Made by a program: the position numbers and the translations under genes | NCBI GenBank assembly: GCA_016234555.1 | Contig: JACRBJ010000032.1 | Span: 310,001 to 374,000, forward strand | Length of the DNA stretch: 64,000 nucleotides | Origin: Chloroflexota bacterium | GTDB taxonomy: Bacteria; Chloroflexota; Anaerolineae; Anaerolineales; Villigracilaceae | Direction of reading: 5' to 3' | Part shown: positions 38,339-46,886 of the stretch, one piece after another | How positions within the stretch are numbered: position 1 is the first letter of the stretch | Layout of the letters: each line of letters starts with the position of its first letter | The notes under the pieces: generated by a model | What the model saw: the letters and a program-made list of their open reading frames with translations, nothing else | The model's database searches: none | Told to the model about the DNA's origin: nothing

Positions 38339-39028
38339 TTAGTCGCGGCTTCTGCCGCCCACCAGGGAAACGTAGTACAGCAACTGCAAAATGGCTGTAA
38401 CCAGCGCCGCCACGTAGGTCAGCGCGGCGGCATTCAGAACCGCATTAACCCCGCGTTGTTCCTGCTCGGTCTGGATGATGCCCGTCTGCACGAGCAAACG
38501 TTTGGCGCGGGCGGAAGCGTCGAATTCGACAGGCAGGGTGGCGAGGGCGAAGACTGCTCCAGCGGAGAAGACCAGCACGCCAAGCCAGGCGAGTTGGGTG
38601 AAGTTGAGGAACAAGCCGATCATGATGAATATCCAGCCGAGATATGAACCGATGTTGACCATCGGAACCAGCGCGGCGCGGAAACGCAGGGGGAAGTAAT
38701 CCTCCGCATCTTGCATGGCGTGACCAAGTTCGTGCGCGGCAATCGCCACCGACGCGACAGATGCCACGTTGGCAACCCCGTTCGAGAGATAAAGGGTCTT
38801 GTTGCGCGGGTCATAGTGGTCGGTCAGGTTGCCCGCCGTGCCCTGAATCTGCACGCCGTACATCCCGCCCGTGGAGAGAAGTCTCTGTGCGGCTTGCGCG
38901 CCTGTCAGCCTGCTGGAGGCTTGCACGCGGCTCCATTTGTTGTAGGAAGACTTCACATACCATGATGTCAACGCCATCAAAATGAAGGCGGGGATCATGT
39001 AAATGAGATAGTCCATGCTGAAAAACAT
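38339..39028 (-). CDS. YugP-like zinc metallopeptidase (membrane)
   Basis: A 229-residue membrane protein of the neutral zinc metallopeptidase (YugP) family. HELGH at 99-103 in AIAAHELGHAMQDAEDY is the zinc-binding site. One N-terminal helix and three further hydrophobic segments place the active site at the membrane. VEFDASARAKRLL after the third helix is also conserved. Substrate unknown. It lies 56 bases after the CtpA-like gene on the same strand and ahead of a clear terminator. Confidence 0.88.
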   Translation of the reverse strand: MFFSMDYLIYMIPAFILMALTSWYVKSSYNKWSRVQASSRLTGAQAAQRLLSTGGMYGVQIQGTAGNLTDHYDPRNKTLYLSNGVANVASVASVAIAAHELGHAMQDAEDYFPLRFRAALVPMVNIGSYLGWIFIMIGLFLNFTQLAWLGVLVFSAGAVFALATLPVEFDASARAKRLLVQTGIIQTEQEQRGVNAVLNAAALTYVAALVTAILQLLYYVSLVGGRSRD

Positions 39029-39084
39029 TTTTACCTCCGGGTATCGTTACACGTCATATACGCTTGAAGTTGAATTTTGGTTTG

Positions 39085-40344
39085 TTACTTTCCAATCATC
39101 TCCAGAATGACTTCGACCGCCTTGTCGAGTTGCGGATCGAGTTTGGCTTTGAAATCCTCCTCGGTCCGTTCCACGACCACGTCGGGAGTCAGCCCGATCT
39201 CGTGGATGGTCTTTTCGTTTGGCGTGAGCCATTTGGCGATGGTGATGCGCACCGCGCCGTTATCGCCGCTGAGCGGAATCCAATTCTGCACCGAGCCTTT
39301 CCCAAAGGAAGTCATGCCGACCAGTTTGGCGCGTCCCGTATCCTGCAAGGCGCCCGCCACGATCTCCGAGGCGGATGCCGAGCCTTCATTGATGAGTACC
39401 ACCATCGGGATGTTTGTGTCGGTTGCCATGCCGTCCGGAATGACCTCATACGTTGTGCGATTTCCATCGCCGTATTGTTCGTACAGCACGACACCGTCGC
39501 CCATGAATTGCGACGTAACTTCCACGGCAGTCTGCAAATAGCCGCCGCCATTGTTACGCAGGTCGAGGATGATGCCCTTCGGGTTTTGCGGCATCAACTC
39601 GTTCAAGGCTTGAAGCAGTTCGGGAGTGGTTTTATCTCCAAAAGTTGTAACCTGAATGTAGGCAACACCGCTGTCGAGCATTTTCCCTGAAGCCGATTTG
39701 ATGGATATCTTTTCGCGAGTCACATCGAACTCGAGCAGCTTGTCCTCGCCTTCGCGGAAAATGGTCAGGTGGACCACGGTGTTGGCGGGACCCAGCACCT
39801 TGGTGCGCGCCACTTCCGCGTTGATGCCGGTCATGTCCTCGCCGTCGATGGCAACCACCTGGTCGCCGGGCTGGAGTCCCGCCTTTTCAGCGGGGGAACC
39901 GGGCATGGGGCTGGTGATGGTCAGGTACTCGGTGGTGGTATCCACATACGCGCCGATGCCTTCATATTCGCCTTCGAGACCGGCATTGGCATCCGCAAAG
40001 TCCTTGGGATTCATGTACGAGGAATGTTGGTCGCCGAGGGCTTCCATCATGCCGCCGATTGCGCCGCGCATGAGTTCGACGTCGTTTACAGGCTGGTCCA
40101 CGTAATTTTCGTGGACGAGAGTCCACGCCTCCCAGAACGGCGAGAATAGGTTCTGCAATTCAGGGGGTGTGGCGGACTGCTGCTGCGGGGATACGGTCGG
40201 CGGTGTGACGGCGGCAGGCTGCGGCAAACCGGGGATGTTCGCAACCGGGAAGACATGTCCCGTAATGAAGCCGCCCGCAAAGGAGCCGAGCGCCACCACG
40301 ACGATGACGAGAATTACAAAAATGTACTTTAATGTTTTATCCAA
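39085..40344 (-). CDS. S41 C-terminal processing protease (CtpA-like)
   Basis: About 419 residues. An N-terminal membrane anchor (TLKYIFVILVIVVVALGSFAGGFITG) is followed by a Pro-rich linker, a PDZ domain (YEGIGAYVDTTTEYLTI ... GLQPGDQVVAIDGEDM), and the S41 catalytic core with Ser in EGSASASEIVAGAL and Lys in TSFGKGSVQ. It trims exported proteins. A TTG at 40344 is preferred as start because GGAGG lies seven bases before it; the ATG at 40383 has no ribosome site. Confidence 0.9.
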   Translation of the reverse strand: MDKTLKYIFVILVIVVVALGSFAGGFITGHVFPVANIPGLPQPAAVTPPTVSPQQQSATPPELQNLFSPFWEAWTLVHENYVDQPVNDVELMRGAIGGMMEALGDQHSSYMNPKDFADANAGLEGEYEGIGAYVDTTTEYLTITSPMPGSPAEKAGLQPGDQVVAIDGEDMTGINAEVARTKVLGPANTVVHLTIFREGEDKLLEFDVTREKISIKSASGKMLDSGVAYIQVTTFGDKTTPELLQALNELMPQNPKGIILDLRNNGGGYLQTAVEVTSQFMGDGVVLYEQYGDGNRTTYEVIPDGMATDTNIPMVVLINEGSASASEIVAGALQDTGRAKLVGMTSFGKGSVQNWIPLSGDNGAVRITIAKWLTPNEKTIHEIGLTPDVVVERTEEDFKAKLDPQLDKAVEVILEMIGK

Positions 40345-40461
40345 AACTACCTCCAATTCTTGCTTTGACGGAAAAGATACCATTCAGGGATTAACGTTTG
40401 CTGAATTTTCCATACGATTTGTGTAAGAACGGTTTTTGGAGTCAAACGTCCCCCGACGTTT

Positions 40462-40493
40462 GGGATTCGAAAATCTGGAGATTTTCGAATCCC
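40462..40493. repeat. 32-base hairpin with TGGA centre
   Basis: GGGATTCGAAAATC at 40462-40475 and its exact reverse complement at 40480-40493 flank TGGA. It lies just after the small membrane-protein gene. The hairpin at 46790-46809 has the same TGGA centre with different arms. Confidence 0.75.
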
Positions 40494-40495
40494 GA

Positions 40496-40723
40496 TTACT
40501 CCTCTTTCCCGCCCTTTTTCAACTCCTCCATCTTCCTGTGGAGTTCGTCCATGTCGTCGTTCTTCTTCCTGGTGGATGTGTCCATGGCATTGCTGAAGGT
40601 CTCCCAAAAGCCCTTTCCCTTCGACTGCGCCGCACCGCGCGCAATACCATACATAACGAAGTTTGCGCCAACGATGAGGGCGATGAAAATCACCGCGCCG
40701 ATGACTGCATTCTGGTTTTCCAT
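40496..40723 (-). CDS. Small single-pass membrane protein of unknown function
   Basis: 75 residues: an N-terminal membrane helix (AVIGAVIFIALIVGANFVMYGIA) and a charged, probably coiled-coil cytoplasmic tail (KKNDDMDELHRKMEELKKGG). ATG 40723 has GGAGA before it; the earlier in-frame start at 40753 does not. No family recognised. It is 151 bases upstream of ctpA on the same strand, separated by a hairpin. Confidence 0.6.
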   Translation of the reverse strand: MENQNAVIGAVIFIALIVGANFVMYGIARGAAQSKGKGFWETFSNAMDTSTRKKNDDMDELHRKMEELKKGGKEE

Positions 40724-41141
40724 AAAATTCTCCGTAGGGCAGGTCTCATGCAACTCATGAGGATATTCAAAAAATGAACCCCATTGTAATGGAGTTCGGC
40801 AGAAAGTTCGTGAGAATTTAGTCGTCTTTTTGTTTCGACGCCTGACGGGACCGCTTTTCCAAGTGCTCCTGCGGTTTGACGACGTTTACAGTATAACCCC
40901 GCATATTCGTTTTTCAACCGCAGCTTCGGGAAAACTTCAGGTAGAAAGTAGTCATTGGCCGTGTAACTGGCGGAAATCTTTCTCCAGTTCGTTCAAGGCT
41001 TTGCAGATATTGTCTGGCCACCCATTCTTCCCTTGCTCACAACTGTTCCATTTCCTCCTTGTCGACGGACTTTCTCGTGCATATAATCACTTTCACCACC
41101 AGTCAACATCAATTCCATCATCTCTCTCAAAGGATAATCCC
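40724..41141. other. 418-base stretch without a supported gene
   Basis: This divergent region lies between the small membrane protein and the DUF362 gene. It must hold both promoters, but I see no clear -35/-10 pair, no tRNA and no repeat. The in-frame extension of the DUF362 reading frame back to 40830 lacks a ribosome site and does not look like coding sequence. Confidence 0.5.
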
Positions 41142-42305
41142 ATGCCAAGCAAAGTATTTTTCGGCTCAGCACATCAGGCGCGATTGGACGCCAAGGAAAC
41201 ATTACCCGCCAAGTTGGATTTGATCCTCGACCAGCTTCACATCCGTGATCGCGTAAACAAGGAGACCGTGGTCATCAAAATGCACACGGGCAACAACATG
41301 AGCTATTCCACCATTCACCCCGTTTTCGTAAGGCGCGTGGTGCAGGCTGTCAAGGACGGCGGCGGCAAGCCATTCGTGGTGGACGTCAACTGGGATGTGG
41401 CGGGCGCGGAGACTCGCGGCTACGCGTCGGAAGCAATTGGTTGTCCCGTGTACCCCGCTGCAGGTCCAGACGAAAAATATTTCTACGAACACGAACGTCC
41501 CTACAAAAATATCAAGAGTTGGAATGTCTCCGGGCTTATTCAGGACTCGACCTTCATGATCAACTTCGCACACGTCAAGGGACATCCAAGTTGTGGCTTT
41601 GGCGCGGCGTTCAAGAACATTGCTTTGGGTTGTCTGGCAGGGAAGTCGCGCAGCGCGATGCACGATGCCATGCACTACGACCAATACTGGTTCCCCGAAA
41701 AATGCCCCGATAAATCCATACTGAAGAAAATCACTGACGCCTGTCCCTTTGAGGCAATCGTCGAGGACAAGGAAAAGCCTGGCGAGTTGCACCTGCACAT
41801 GGAGCAATGCAACCAGTGCGGACGCTGCCTGCGCGTCGCGCCTGAGGGAAGCCTGCTCATCAGCCCCGTGAATTTCCACACCTTCCAGGAGGCTTGTGCC
41901 ATCTCGACAAGCATCACGCTTTCGACCTTCGCTCCCGAAAAGGTGACCCACCTTAACCTTGCCACGCACATGACTCCCGTCTGCGATTGCTTCGGGTTTA
42001 CCTCGATGCAGATTCTCCCCGACGCTGGAATCTTCGGCTCGGACGACATCGTCGCGCTCGACCAAGCCACACTGGACGCTATCGCACAGACAAAGCTTAT
42101 CGAGGAGAACATCCCCACCAGCATGGAAGTCCACACCCGCGAGGGCCATCCCTTCCGCTGGCTGCATGGTCCGCACAAGGACCCGTACAAGGTGGTGGAG
42201 TATGGCGAGAAGCTGGGACTCGGCTCACGCGAATATGAATTGATTGATGTGCTTCCAGTGGAGAAACTGGAGCGCTCGTCCATGCCATACATTGCGGCGC
42301 ATTAA
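41142..42305 (+). CDS. DUF362-domain protein with ferredoxin-like cysteines
   Basis: A 387-residue protein. The N-terminal two thirds match DUF362 (KMHTGNNMSYSTIHPVFVRRVV, then NFAHVKGHPSCGFGAAFKNIALGCLAGKSR). A ferredoxin-like segment follows with CNQCGRCL (C223, C226, C229) and C201 in ACPFEAI, suggesting an Fe-S cluster. CDCFGFTSMQILPDAGIFGSDDIVALDQA closes the family pattern. Electron-transfer role inferred; reaction unknown. AAAGGA precedes the ATG. A palindromic terminator follows at 42367-42392. Confidence 0.82.
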   Translation: MPSKVFFGSAHQARLDAKETLPAKLDLILDQLHIRDRVNKETVVIKMHTGNNMSYSTIHPVFVRRVVQAVKDGGGKPFVVDVNWDVAGAETRGYASEAIGCPVYPAAGPDEKYFYEHERPYKNIKSWNVSGLIQDSTFMINFAHVKGHPSCGFGAAFKNIALGCLAGKSRSAMHDAMHYDQYWFPEKCPDKSILKKITDACPFEAIVEDKEKPGELHLHMEQCNQCGRCLRVAPEGSLLISPVNFHTFQEACAISTSITLSTFAPEKVTHLNLATHMTPVCDCFGFTSMQILPDAGIFGSDDIVALDQATLDAIAQTKLIEENIPTSMEVHTREGHPFRWLHGPHKDPYKVVEYGEKLGLGSREYELIDVLPVEKLERSSMPYIAAH

Positions 42306-42366
42306 TCGACAATCCAGCCTTGTGCAAAGGAACACTTCCGTAACGCCGTCAACAGAACTGCACTAC

Positions 42367-42392
42367 AAGCCCTCGCTATATAGCGAGGGCTT
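42367..42392. terminator. 26-base palindromic terminator between convergent genes
   Basis: AAGCCCTCGCTAT directly followed by ATAGCGAGGGCTT. Thirteen-base perfect arms without a loop spacer; it serves the DUF362 gene and possibly the convergent 42425 gene. Confidence 0.7.
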
Positions 42393-42424
42393 GTCACGTA
42401 AAAGAGGGATTGGGTTATGCAAAA

Positions 42425-43036
42425 TTATCGCCACCCCATCACTTTAAAAAATTCCAATGACCAATAAGCAAGCCAGAATGCATACGGGAGGCTTATAAGC
42501 GCAATAACTCCACTGTGAATGTCGTTTGGCGCTGAGAACAGAAAGTCGATTGAAAAGCCTACAATCGCGATAAAAATTATTAGCAGGAGTCTTAAGAGGG
42601 ACATATCCTTGTTGTATAAAAGGATTCCATTTGTAAATTGTTTTCGTTGAATTACACGATCTTTCAGAAGATTATCAATCATTTCGAACAACAAGGCTGA
42701 GTTCAATGAGCTTTGAAAGCTAATAACTCTATTCTTTACCATGAGCACTCGATGATTTTCATCCACATCCACCAACTCTGGGTAATCATAGGAAGAGGAA
42801 TGAAAAAGATGTTTGATGATAATCCTGTCGGAAAAAACTATCTGCCTTACATTGAAAACCAACATCCAGATTGCTCCCCCAATTGCCAATAACCCTGTTT
42901 GAATAAAAGCAAATTTAATCCACGAGTCAGCAACTTCGACTCCTGCGGCAACAATCAGTCCGCCGATGAACATCAAAGCAATTGGCTTACCCCAATTCCC
43001 TGTTCCATATTCGGGAATGTAAACTAATTCTTTCAT
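42425..43036 (-). CDS. Membrane protein with PH-like central part, unknown function
   Basis: About 203 residues. Two N-terminal membrane helices are followed by a soluble segment (QIVFSDRIIIKHLFHSSSYDYPELVDVDENHRVLMVKNRVISF) resembling a bacterial PH-like or DUF304-type beta fold, then two more helices. ATG 43036 is chosen; TAGAAT lies ten bases before it and no ribosome site is visible. AT-rich compared with its neighbours. No close family recognised. Confidence 0.55.
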   Translation of the reverse strand: MKELVYIPEYGTGNWGKPIALMFIGGLIVAAGVEVADSWIKFAFIQTGLLAIGGAIWMLVFNVRQIVFSDRIIIKHLFHSSSYDYPELVDVDENHRVLMVKNRVISFQSSLNSALLFEMIDNLLKDRVIQRKQFTNGILLYNKDMSLLRLLLIIFIAIVGFSIDFLFSAPNDIHSGVIALISLPYAFWLAYWSLEFFKVMGWR

Positions 43037-43172
43037 AATGATCGGTATTCTAATGCATTTCAGTAAAATACATCGGCAGCAAAACAGCGATGAATCCTTT
43101 GTCTTATTTCGTTCACGGGCGGGATTATAGGTGTAGGACAGGCTCAATCGCACAAAACAGCCACTCAAGAGT

Positions 43173-43745
43173 ATGATTCGGTCAATGAAAAAACCTCAAT
43201 CCAATCTACTGGAAACCTCACGGGCTGGGTCAGACTCGCAGGAGTTCGAGTCCCTGTTTGGCGAGTACTGGGCGTACGTCTATCGCATCCTGCATAGACT
43301 CGTCGGGGACCCGTCTGAGGCGGAGGATCTGGCTCTGGAGACCTTTTTCCGCCTGTACCAGCGGAGTCCGTTCAAGGAAGACGGATTCCAACTGGGCGGC
43401 TGGCTGTATCGGGTGGCGACCAATCTCGGGCTGAGATCGATCCGCAGTTACAAGCGGCGCGAACGCTACGAGATCGAGGCGGGCAGGTTCGCCCTCGAAG
43501 AGTCGCCTGAGACTCGTCCAGCCGTGATCCACGAGCAGGCGGAGCGGCAAGACCTCGCGCGGCAGGCTCTGTCAAAGATGACCGAACGTGGAGCACAGTT
43601 GCTGACCCTGCGTTATTCGGGACTGTCCTACAAGGAGATTGCCGGCATCCTTGGGCTTTCACCCACGTCCATTGGACCGCTGCTGGTGAGAGCCGAACGC
43701 GAATTCGAAGAGTGTTATCGGGCGCTTGCCCAGGAGGAAGCATGA
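43173..43745 (+). CDS. ECF-type RNA polymerase sigma factor
   Basis: A 190-residue sigma-70-family factor. Region 2 is EFESLFGEYWAYVYRILHRLVGDPSEAEDLALETFFRLYQR and includes the DLALETF core; region 4 is ALSKMTERGAQLLTLRYSGLSYKEIAGILGLSPTSIGPLLVRAEREF with the HTH. It redirects polymerase to its own promoters, which I cannot identify. The stop overlaps the anti-sigma ATG (ATGA). ATG 43173 or 43185 may be the true start. Confidence 0.9.
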   Translation: MIRSMKKPQSNLLETSRAGSDSQEFESLFGEYWAYVYRILHRLVGDPSEAEDLALETFFRLYQRSPFKEDGFQLGGWLYRVATNLGLRSIRSYKRRERYEIEAGRFALEESPETRPAVIHEQAERQDLARQALSKMTERGAQLLTLRYSGLSYKEIAGILGLSPTSIGPLLVRAEREFEECYRALAQEEA

Positions 43746-44896
43746 AGAGACATCTGACCGAAGGGGAGTTGCGCGCATCCCTCGATGGAGAATTGGATGA
43801 AGGTCCTCTGTCCCATCTGGAAGCCTGCCCTGATTGCCAGCGTCAACTGGTTGAGTTGAAAGGAACACATCTTCGCGTTGCAAGCCGACTATCGTTTCTG
43901 GCTCCGGGAGCGGAACCCGTTCCCCCCATCCGTTTGGCATGGAGCCGCTTTGCCGAACAATATCTGAAACAAAAGGAGACATCCATGTTAAGAAAGTGGT
44001 TTGCATTCCCCGTAATACGCTATGGCGCGATTGCCATTCTGGCGCTTGCCCTGCTGATGGCGTTCCCCGGTACCCGCGCTCTGGCAGGCGAGTTGTTGAA
44101 TCTGTTCCGAGTGCAGCAGGTGGTTATCCTGCCGATTGACGCGACCGGTTTGGATGATATAACCGGCGACCAGGCGTTTGGAAGCCAACTAAGTTCGCTG
44201 ATCTCCAGTTCCACAATTGTGACCGACGAACCCGGCGAACCAGTGATGGTGATCGATGCCGCGGAGGCAGCTACTGTCGCCGGCTTCGACGCGCGCCTGC
44301 CGCAGGAGATGCCGCTTTCGTATATTTTGGTATCCGATTCCGCCGCCTTTACCATGAAGGTTGACCGCGCCAAGGCGCAAGGTCTGCTCGATGGCGCGGG
44401 ACGCAGCGACCTCGTATTGCCGGAGTCAATCGACGGCGAGGAAATCCTGATTAGCGTTCCCTCTTCGGTCGTCACAGCCTATGGTCTTTGCCCGGATCCC
44501 AAAGCTGAAAAAAATCCCCGCGGGAATATGGGGAATGAATATCCGGGCTGCATTATCTTTTCCCAAACACCCAGCCCCATTGTCACCGTGCCAGAAGGCA
44601 TGGACATGGCTCAACTGGCGCAGATTGGGCTTGAATTCAGCGGCATGAGCCGTGTGGAAGCCGCCGCCTTCACCGCCACAGTGGACTGGTCCACAACGCT
44701 CGTGGTTCCCATTCCCAGAAATTCCACCACCCATGCGGATGTGAGTGTGGACGGCGTGACCGGCAAGCTCATTCAAAGTCAATCCGACATGCCGCACTAC
44801 ATGCTTTTGTGGGTAAAGAATGGCATTGTGTATGTCATCAGCGGATCGGGCGCCGACACCTCCACCGCATTTAGAATCGTGGATGCGTTGCCGTAA
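43742..44896 (+). CDS. Anti-sigma factor with zinc-binding N-terminus and large exported domain
   Basis: 384 residues. The N-terminus has an anti-sigma zinc-finger pattern, H25-x3-C29-x2-C32 in HLEACPDCQRQL. One membrane helix (about 91-109) is followed by an extracytoplasmic domain of about 270 residues with repeated VVPI/VTVP-type strands, unlike short anti-sigma factors. GGAGG precedes the ATG, which overlaps the sigma stop. It presumably holds the sigma factor until an outside signal is sensed. Confidence 0.85.
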   Translation: MKRHLTEGELRASLDGELDEGPLSHLEACPDCQRQLVELKGTHLRVASRLSFLAPGAEPVPPIRLAWSRFAEQYLKQKETSMLRKWFAFPVIRYGAIAILALALLMAFPGTRALAGELLNLFRVQQVVILPIDATGLDDITGDQAFGSQLSSLISSSTIVTDEPGEPVMVIDAAEAATVAGFDARLPQEMPLSYILVSDSAAFTMKVDRAKAQGLLDGAGRSDLVLPESIDGEEILISVPSSVVTAYGLCPDPKAEKNPRGNMGNEYPGCIIFSQTPSPIVTVPEGMDMAQLAQIGLEFSGMSRVEAAAFTATVDWSTTLVVPIPRNSTTHADVSVDGVTGKLIQSQSDMPHYMLLWVKNGIVYVISGSGADTSTAFRIVDALP

Positions 44897-44903
44897 ATTG
44901 GTT

Positions 44904-44994
44904 ATGTCGTTGCGAGGAGGGCCCTTGTTCTTCCCGACACAGCAACCCCTGCTGACTGGGAGATTGCTTCGGGCTAGCGCCCTCGCAACGACAT
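44904..44994. repeat. GTCGTTGCGAGG dispersed repeat
   Basis: ATGTCGTTGCGAGG at 44904-44917 and its exact reverse complement at 44981-44994 enclose GAGATTGCTTCGGGCTAGCG and other bases. This is the layout of a repeat common in Chloroflexota and other bacteria. The right end abuts the -10 box of the next gene. Confidence 0.75.
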
Positions 44995-44999
44995 CTGGG

Positions 45000-45005
45000 T
45001 ATAAA
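45000..45005 (+). promoter_or_regulatory. -10 box of the 45014 ABC transporter operon
   Basis: TATAAA ends eight bases before the ATG at 45014. It directly follows the repeat at 44904-44994, and there is no Shine-Dalgarno sequence. Confidence 0.45.
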
Positions 45006-45013
45006 ATATCGTC

Positions 45014-45931
45014 ATGAGCATTCCAGCAATCAAAACTGAATCCCTGAGAAAAGAATTCGGCAATCATGCCGCAGTCAAGAGTCTCACCCTGCAAGTGGAG
45101 CAGGGTGAGGTGTTTGGCTTTTTGGGACCCAACGGCGCGGGCAAGACCACGTCCATCAAAATGCTGTTGGGATTGGCGGCGCCTACTTCAGGCGGGGGGG
45201 CATTGCTTGGCAAGCCACTCGGCGACCGCTCTGCCTTGGCGAAGATCGGATTTCTCCCCGAGCATTTCCGTTTCCAGGAATGGCTGACTGCGGACGAATT
45301 TCTCGAACTGCATGGCGAACTGCTCGGCATGTCCACCCGTGACCTTAACCTGCGCCGAGACGAATTGCTCGAACGGGTTGGCCTGGCCGATTTTCGCCAC
45401 AAACAACTGCGGACTTTCTCCAAGGGCATGTTGCAGCGTATCGGACTGGCACAGGCGCTGATGAATCGTCCCGCCCTCGTCTTTTTGGACGAACCCACTT
45501 CGGGTCTCGACCCTGTTGGGCGGCGGCTAGTGCGCGACATCATCCACGAACTGAGGGCGGAAGGCACGAGCGTCTTCCTCAATTCCCACCTGCTGAGCGA
45601 GATCGAAGTCACCTGCAACCGCGTGGCGTTCATCCGTCACGGCGAAGTGATTCGCGTGATGGAAATGTCAGCGTTGGATAAAAACATCTCACTGTTGACC
45701 ATCCGCGCGGACGGGCTGACGGCTGAAGTCGTCGGCGGGCTGGCAGCTTGGGGCGAAGACATCCGCCCCGACGACGGGAACCTGACCATGACCATCCGCA
45801 GCGAATCCGACCTGCCGCAGATCAACCGTTATCTGGTCGAACATAAAGCCGAGGTCTACGCGTTGATTCCCAACCGCGTCTCGCTTGAGGAAATTTTCAT
45901 TGAAACGCTGGGAGAGGATGGCGGACTATGA
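45014..45931 (+). CDS. ABC-2 type transporter, ATP-binding protein
   Basis: A 305-residue ABC ATPase. Walker A GPNGAGKTT, Q-loop GFLPEHFRFQEWLTADE, signature-like FSKGMLQRIGLAQAL, Walker B ALVFLDEPTSGLDPVG, and an accessory C-terminal domain of about 90 residues typical of drug/peptide/lipid exporters. It pairs with the permease whose ATG overlaps its stop by four bases. Substrate unknown; position next to a sigma/anti-sigma pair suggests, but does not show, stress-linked control. Confidence 0.88.
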   Translation: MSIPAIKTESLRKEFGNHAAVKSLTLQVEQGEVFGFLGPNGAGKTTSIKMLLGLAAPTSGGGALLGKPLGDRSALAKIGFLPEHFRFQEWLTADEFLELHGELLGMSTRDLNLRRDELLERVGLADFRHKQLRTFSKGMLQRIGLAQALMNRPALVFLDEPTSGLDPVGRRLVRDIIHELRAEGTSVFLNSHLLSEIEVTCNRVAFIRHGEVIRVMEMSALDKNISLLTIRADGLTAEVVGGLAAWGEDIRPDDGNLTMTIRSESDLPQINRYLVEHKAEVYALIPNRVSLEEIFIETLGEDGGL

Positions 45932-46779
45932 GGAAAATCTGGGTCATCGCCCGTATGACATTTCGTGAAGCCGTTCGGCGGCGCATTGTCCTTGCCGGGC
46001 TTGTGCTTGGTCTTGTTTTTCTGATCGTTTTCTCGTTTGGGTTTCATGTGATCTATACTAACGCCCATGACCACCTGCAAATGACGAGCGATACTTACAG
46101 GAACCTGATCGCCAATGAAACTCTCAACGTTCTCATGCTGGCAGGCTTGTACGCCGTGACCTTCCTTTCCGCCGCGATGGGGGCACTGCTCGGTGCGGAC
46201 ACGCTCTCCGGCGAAATTACATCCGGGACCATTCAGACCATTGTCGCCAAACCCGTGCAGCGTTCGGCGGTGGTGCTGGGCAAGTGGCTTGGATATGCCA
46301 TTCTGCTGGCGGGATATTCCATCCTGATGTCCGGTGGGGCGGTGCTCAGCGTGTGGATTCAGTCGGGCTATGCCGGGCGAAATATCCTGGTGGGACTGCC
46401 GCTCATTTACCTTGAGTCCCTGCTGGTTATGACCATCGCCATTGCCTATTCGAGTTTCCTGCCGGGGCTGGCAACCGGCGGCGTAGTCTTTGGTTTGTAT
46501 GGGATGGCATTCATCGGCGGCTGGGTGGAACAGATCGGCGCCATCACGCAGAATGAAACGGCGATTCGGGTCGGCATTATCACCAGCCTCATCATCCCCA
46601 GCGAAGCGCTCTGGCGGCGGGCGGCATTCGAGATGCAAACACCTATCTCTGCCGCGCTGAGAATATCACCTTTTGGGACAGCATCCGTCCCCAGCCCGTT
46701 GATGGTCGGCTACGCGGTCATCTATCTCGCGCTCACGTTGATGGCGGCGGTCAGCACCTTCAAGCATCGGGATTTGTAG
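45928..46779 (+). CDS. ABC-2 type transporter, permease
   Basis: A 283-residue membrane protein with six helices, matching ABC-2 permeases: MTFREAVRRRIVLAGLVLGLVF at the start, GALLGADTLSGEITSGTIQTIVAKPVQRSAVVLGKWLGY in the middle. Together with the upstream ATPase it forms an exporter. A terminator with a T-run follows at 46828-46864. Confidence 0.85.
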   Translation: MRKIWVIARMTFREAVRRRIVLAGLVLGLVFLIVFSFGFHVIYTNAHDHLQMTSDTYRNLIANETLNVLMLAGLYAVTFLSAAMGALLGADTLSGEITSGTIQTIVAKPVQRSAVVLGKWLGYAILLAGYSILMSGGAVLSVWIQSGYAGRNILVGLPLIYLESLLVMTIAIAYSSFLPGLATGGVVFGLYGMAFIGGWVEQIGAITQNETAIRVGIITSLIIPSEALWRRAAFEMQTPISAALRISPFGTASVPSPLMVGYAVIYLALTLMAAVSTFKHRDL

Positions 46780-46789
46780 ACATTACAAC

Positions 46790-46809
46790 TCGAAGTCTGG
46801 AGACTTCGA
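46790..46809. repeat. 20-base hairpin with TGGA centre
   Basis: TCGAAGTC, TGGA, GACTTCGA. It has the same centre as the hairpin at 40462-40493. Confidence 0.65.
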
Positions 46810-46827
46810 CACCATTCTCTTAAAATC

Positions 46828-46864
46828 AAAGACCTCCGAACACTTTATGTGACGGAGGTCTTTT
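46828..46864 (+). terminator. Terminator of the ABC-2 transporter operon
   Basis: AAAGACCTCCG at 46828-46838 pairs with CGGAGGTCTTTT at 46853-46864, with a T-run on the + strand. An ACTGATAACTGATTAC repeat word follows at 46865-46880. Confidence 0.75.
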
Positions 46865-46886
46865 ACTGATAACTGATTACCGTCTA

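Noticed and set aside
40830..41141. Upstream extension of the DUF362 protein by about 100 residues
   Set aside because: Cys/Phe/Ser-rich translation unlike coding sequence, no ribosome site, and the ATG at 41142 has AAAGGA.
41202..42176. Minus-strand frame of about 320 codons opposite the DUF362 gene
   Set aside because: Shadow of a protein with conserved cysteines; no domain.
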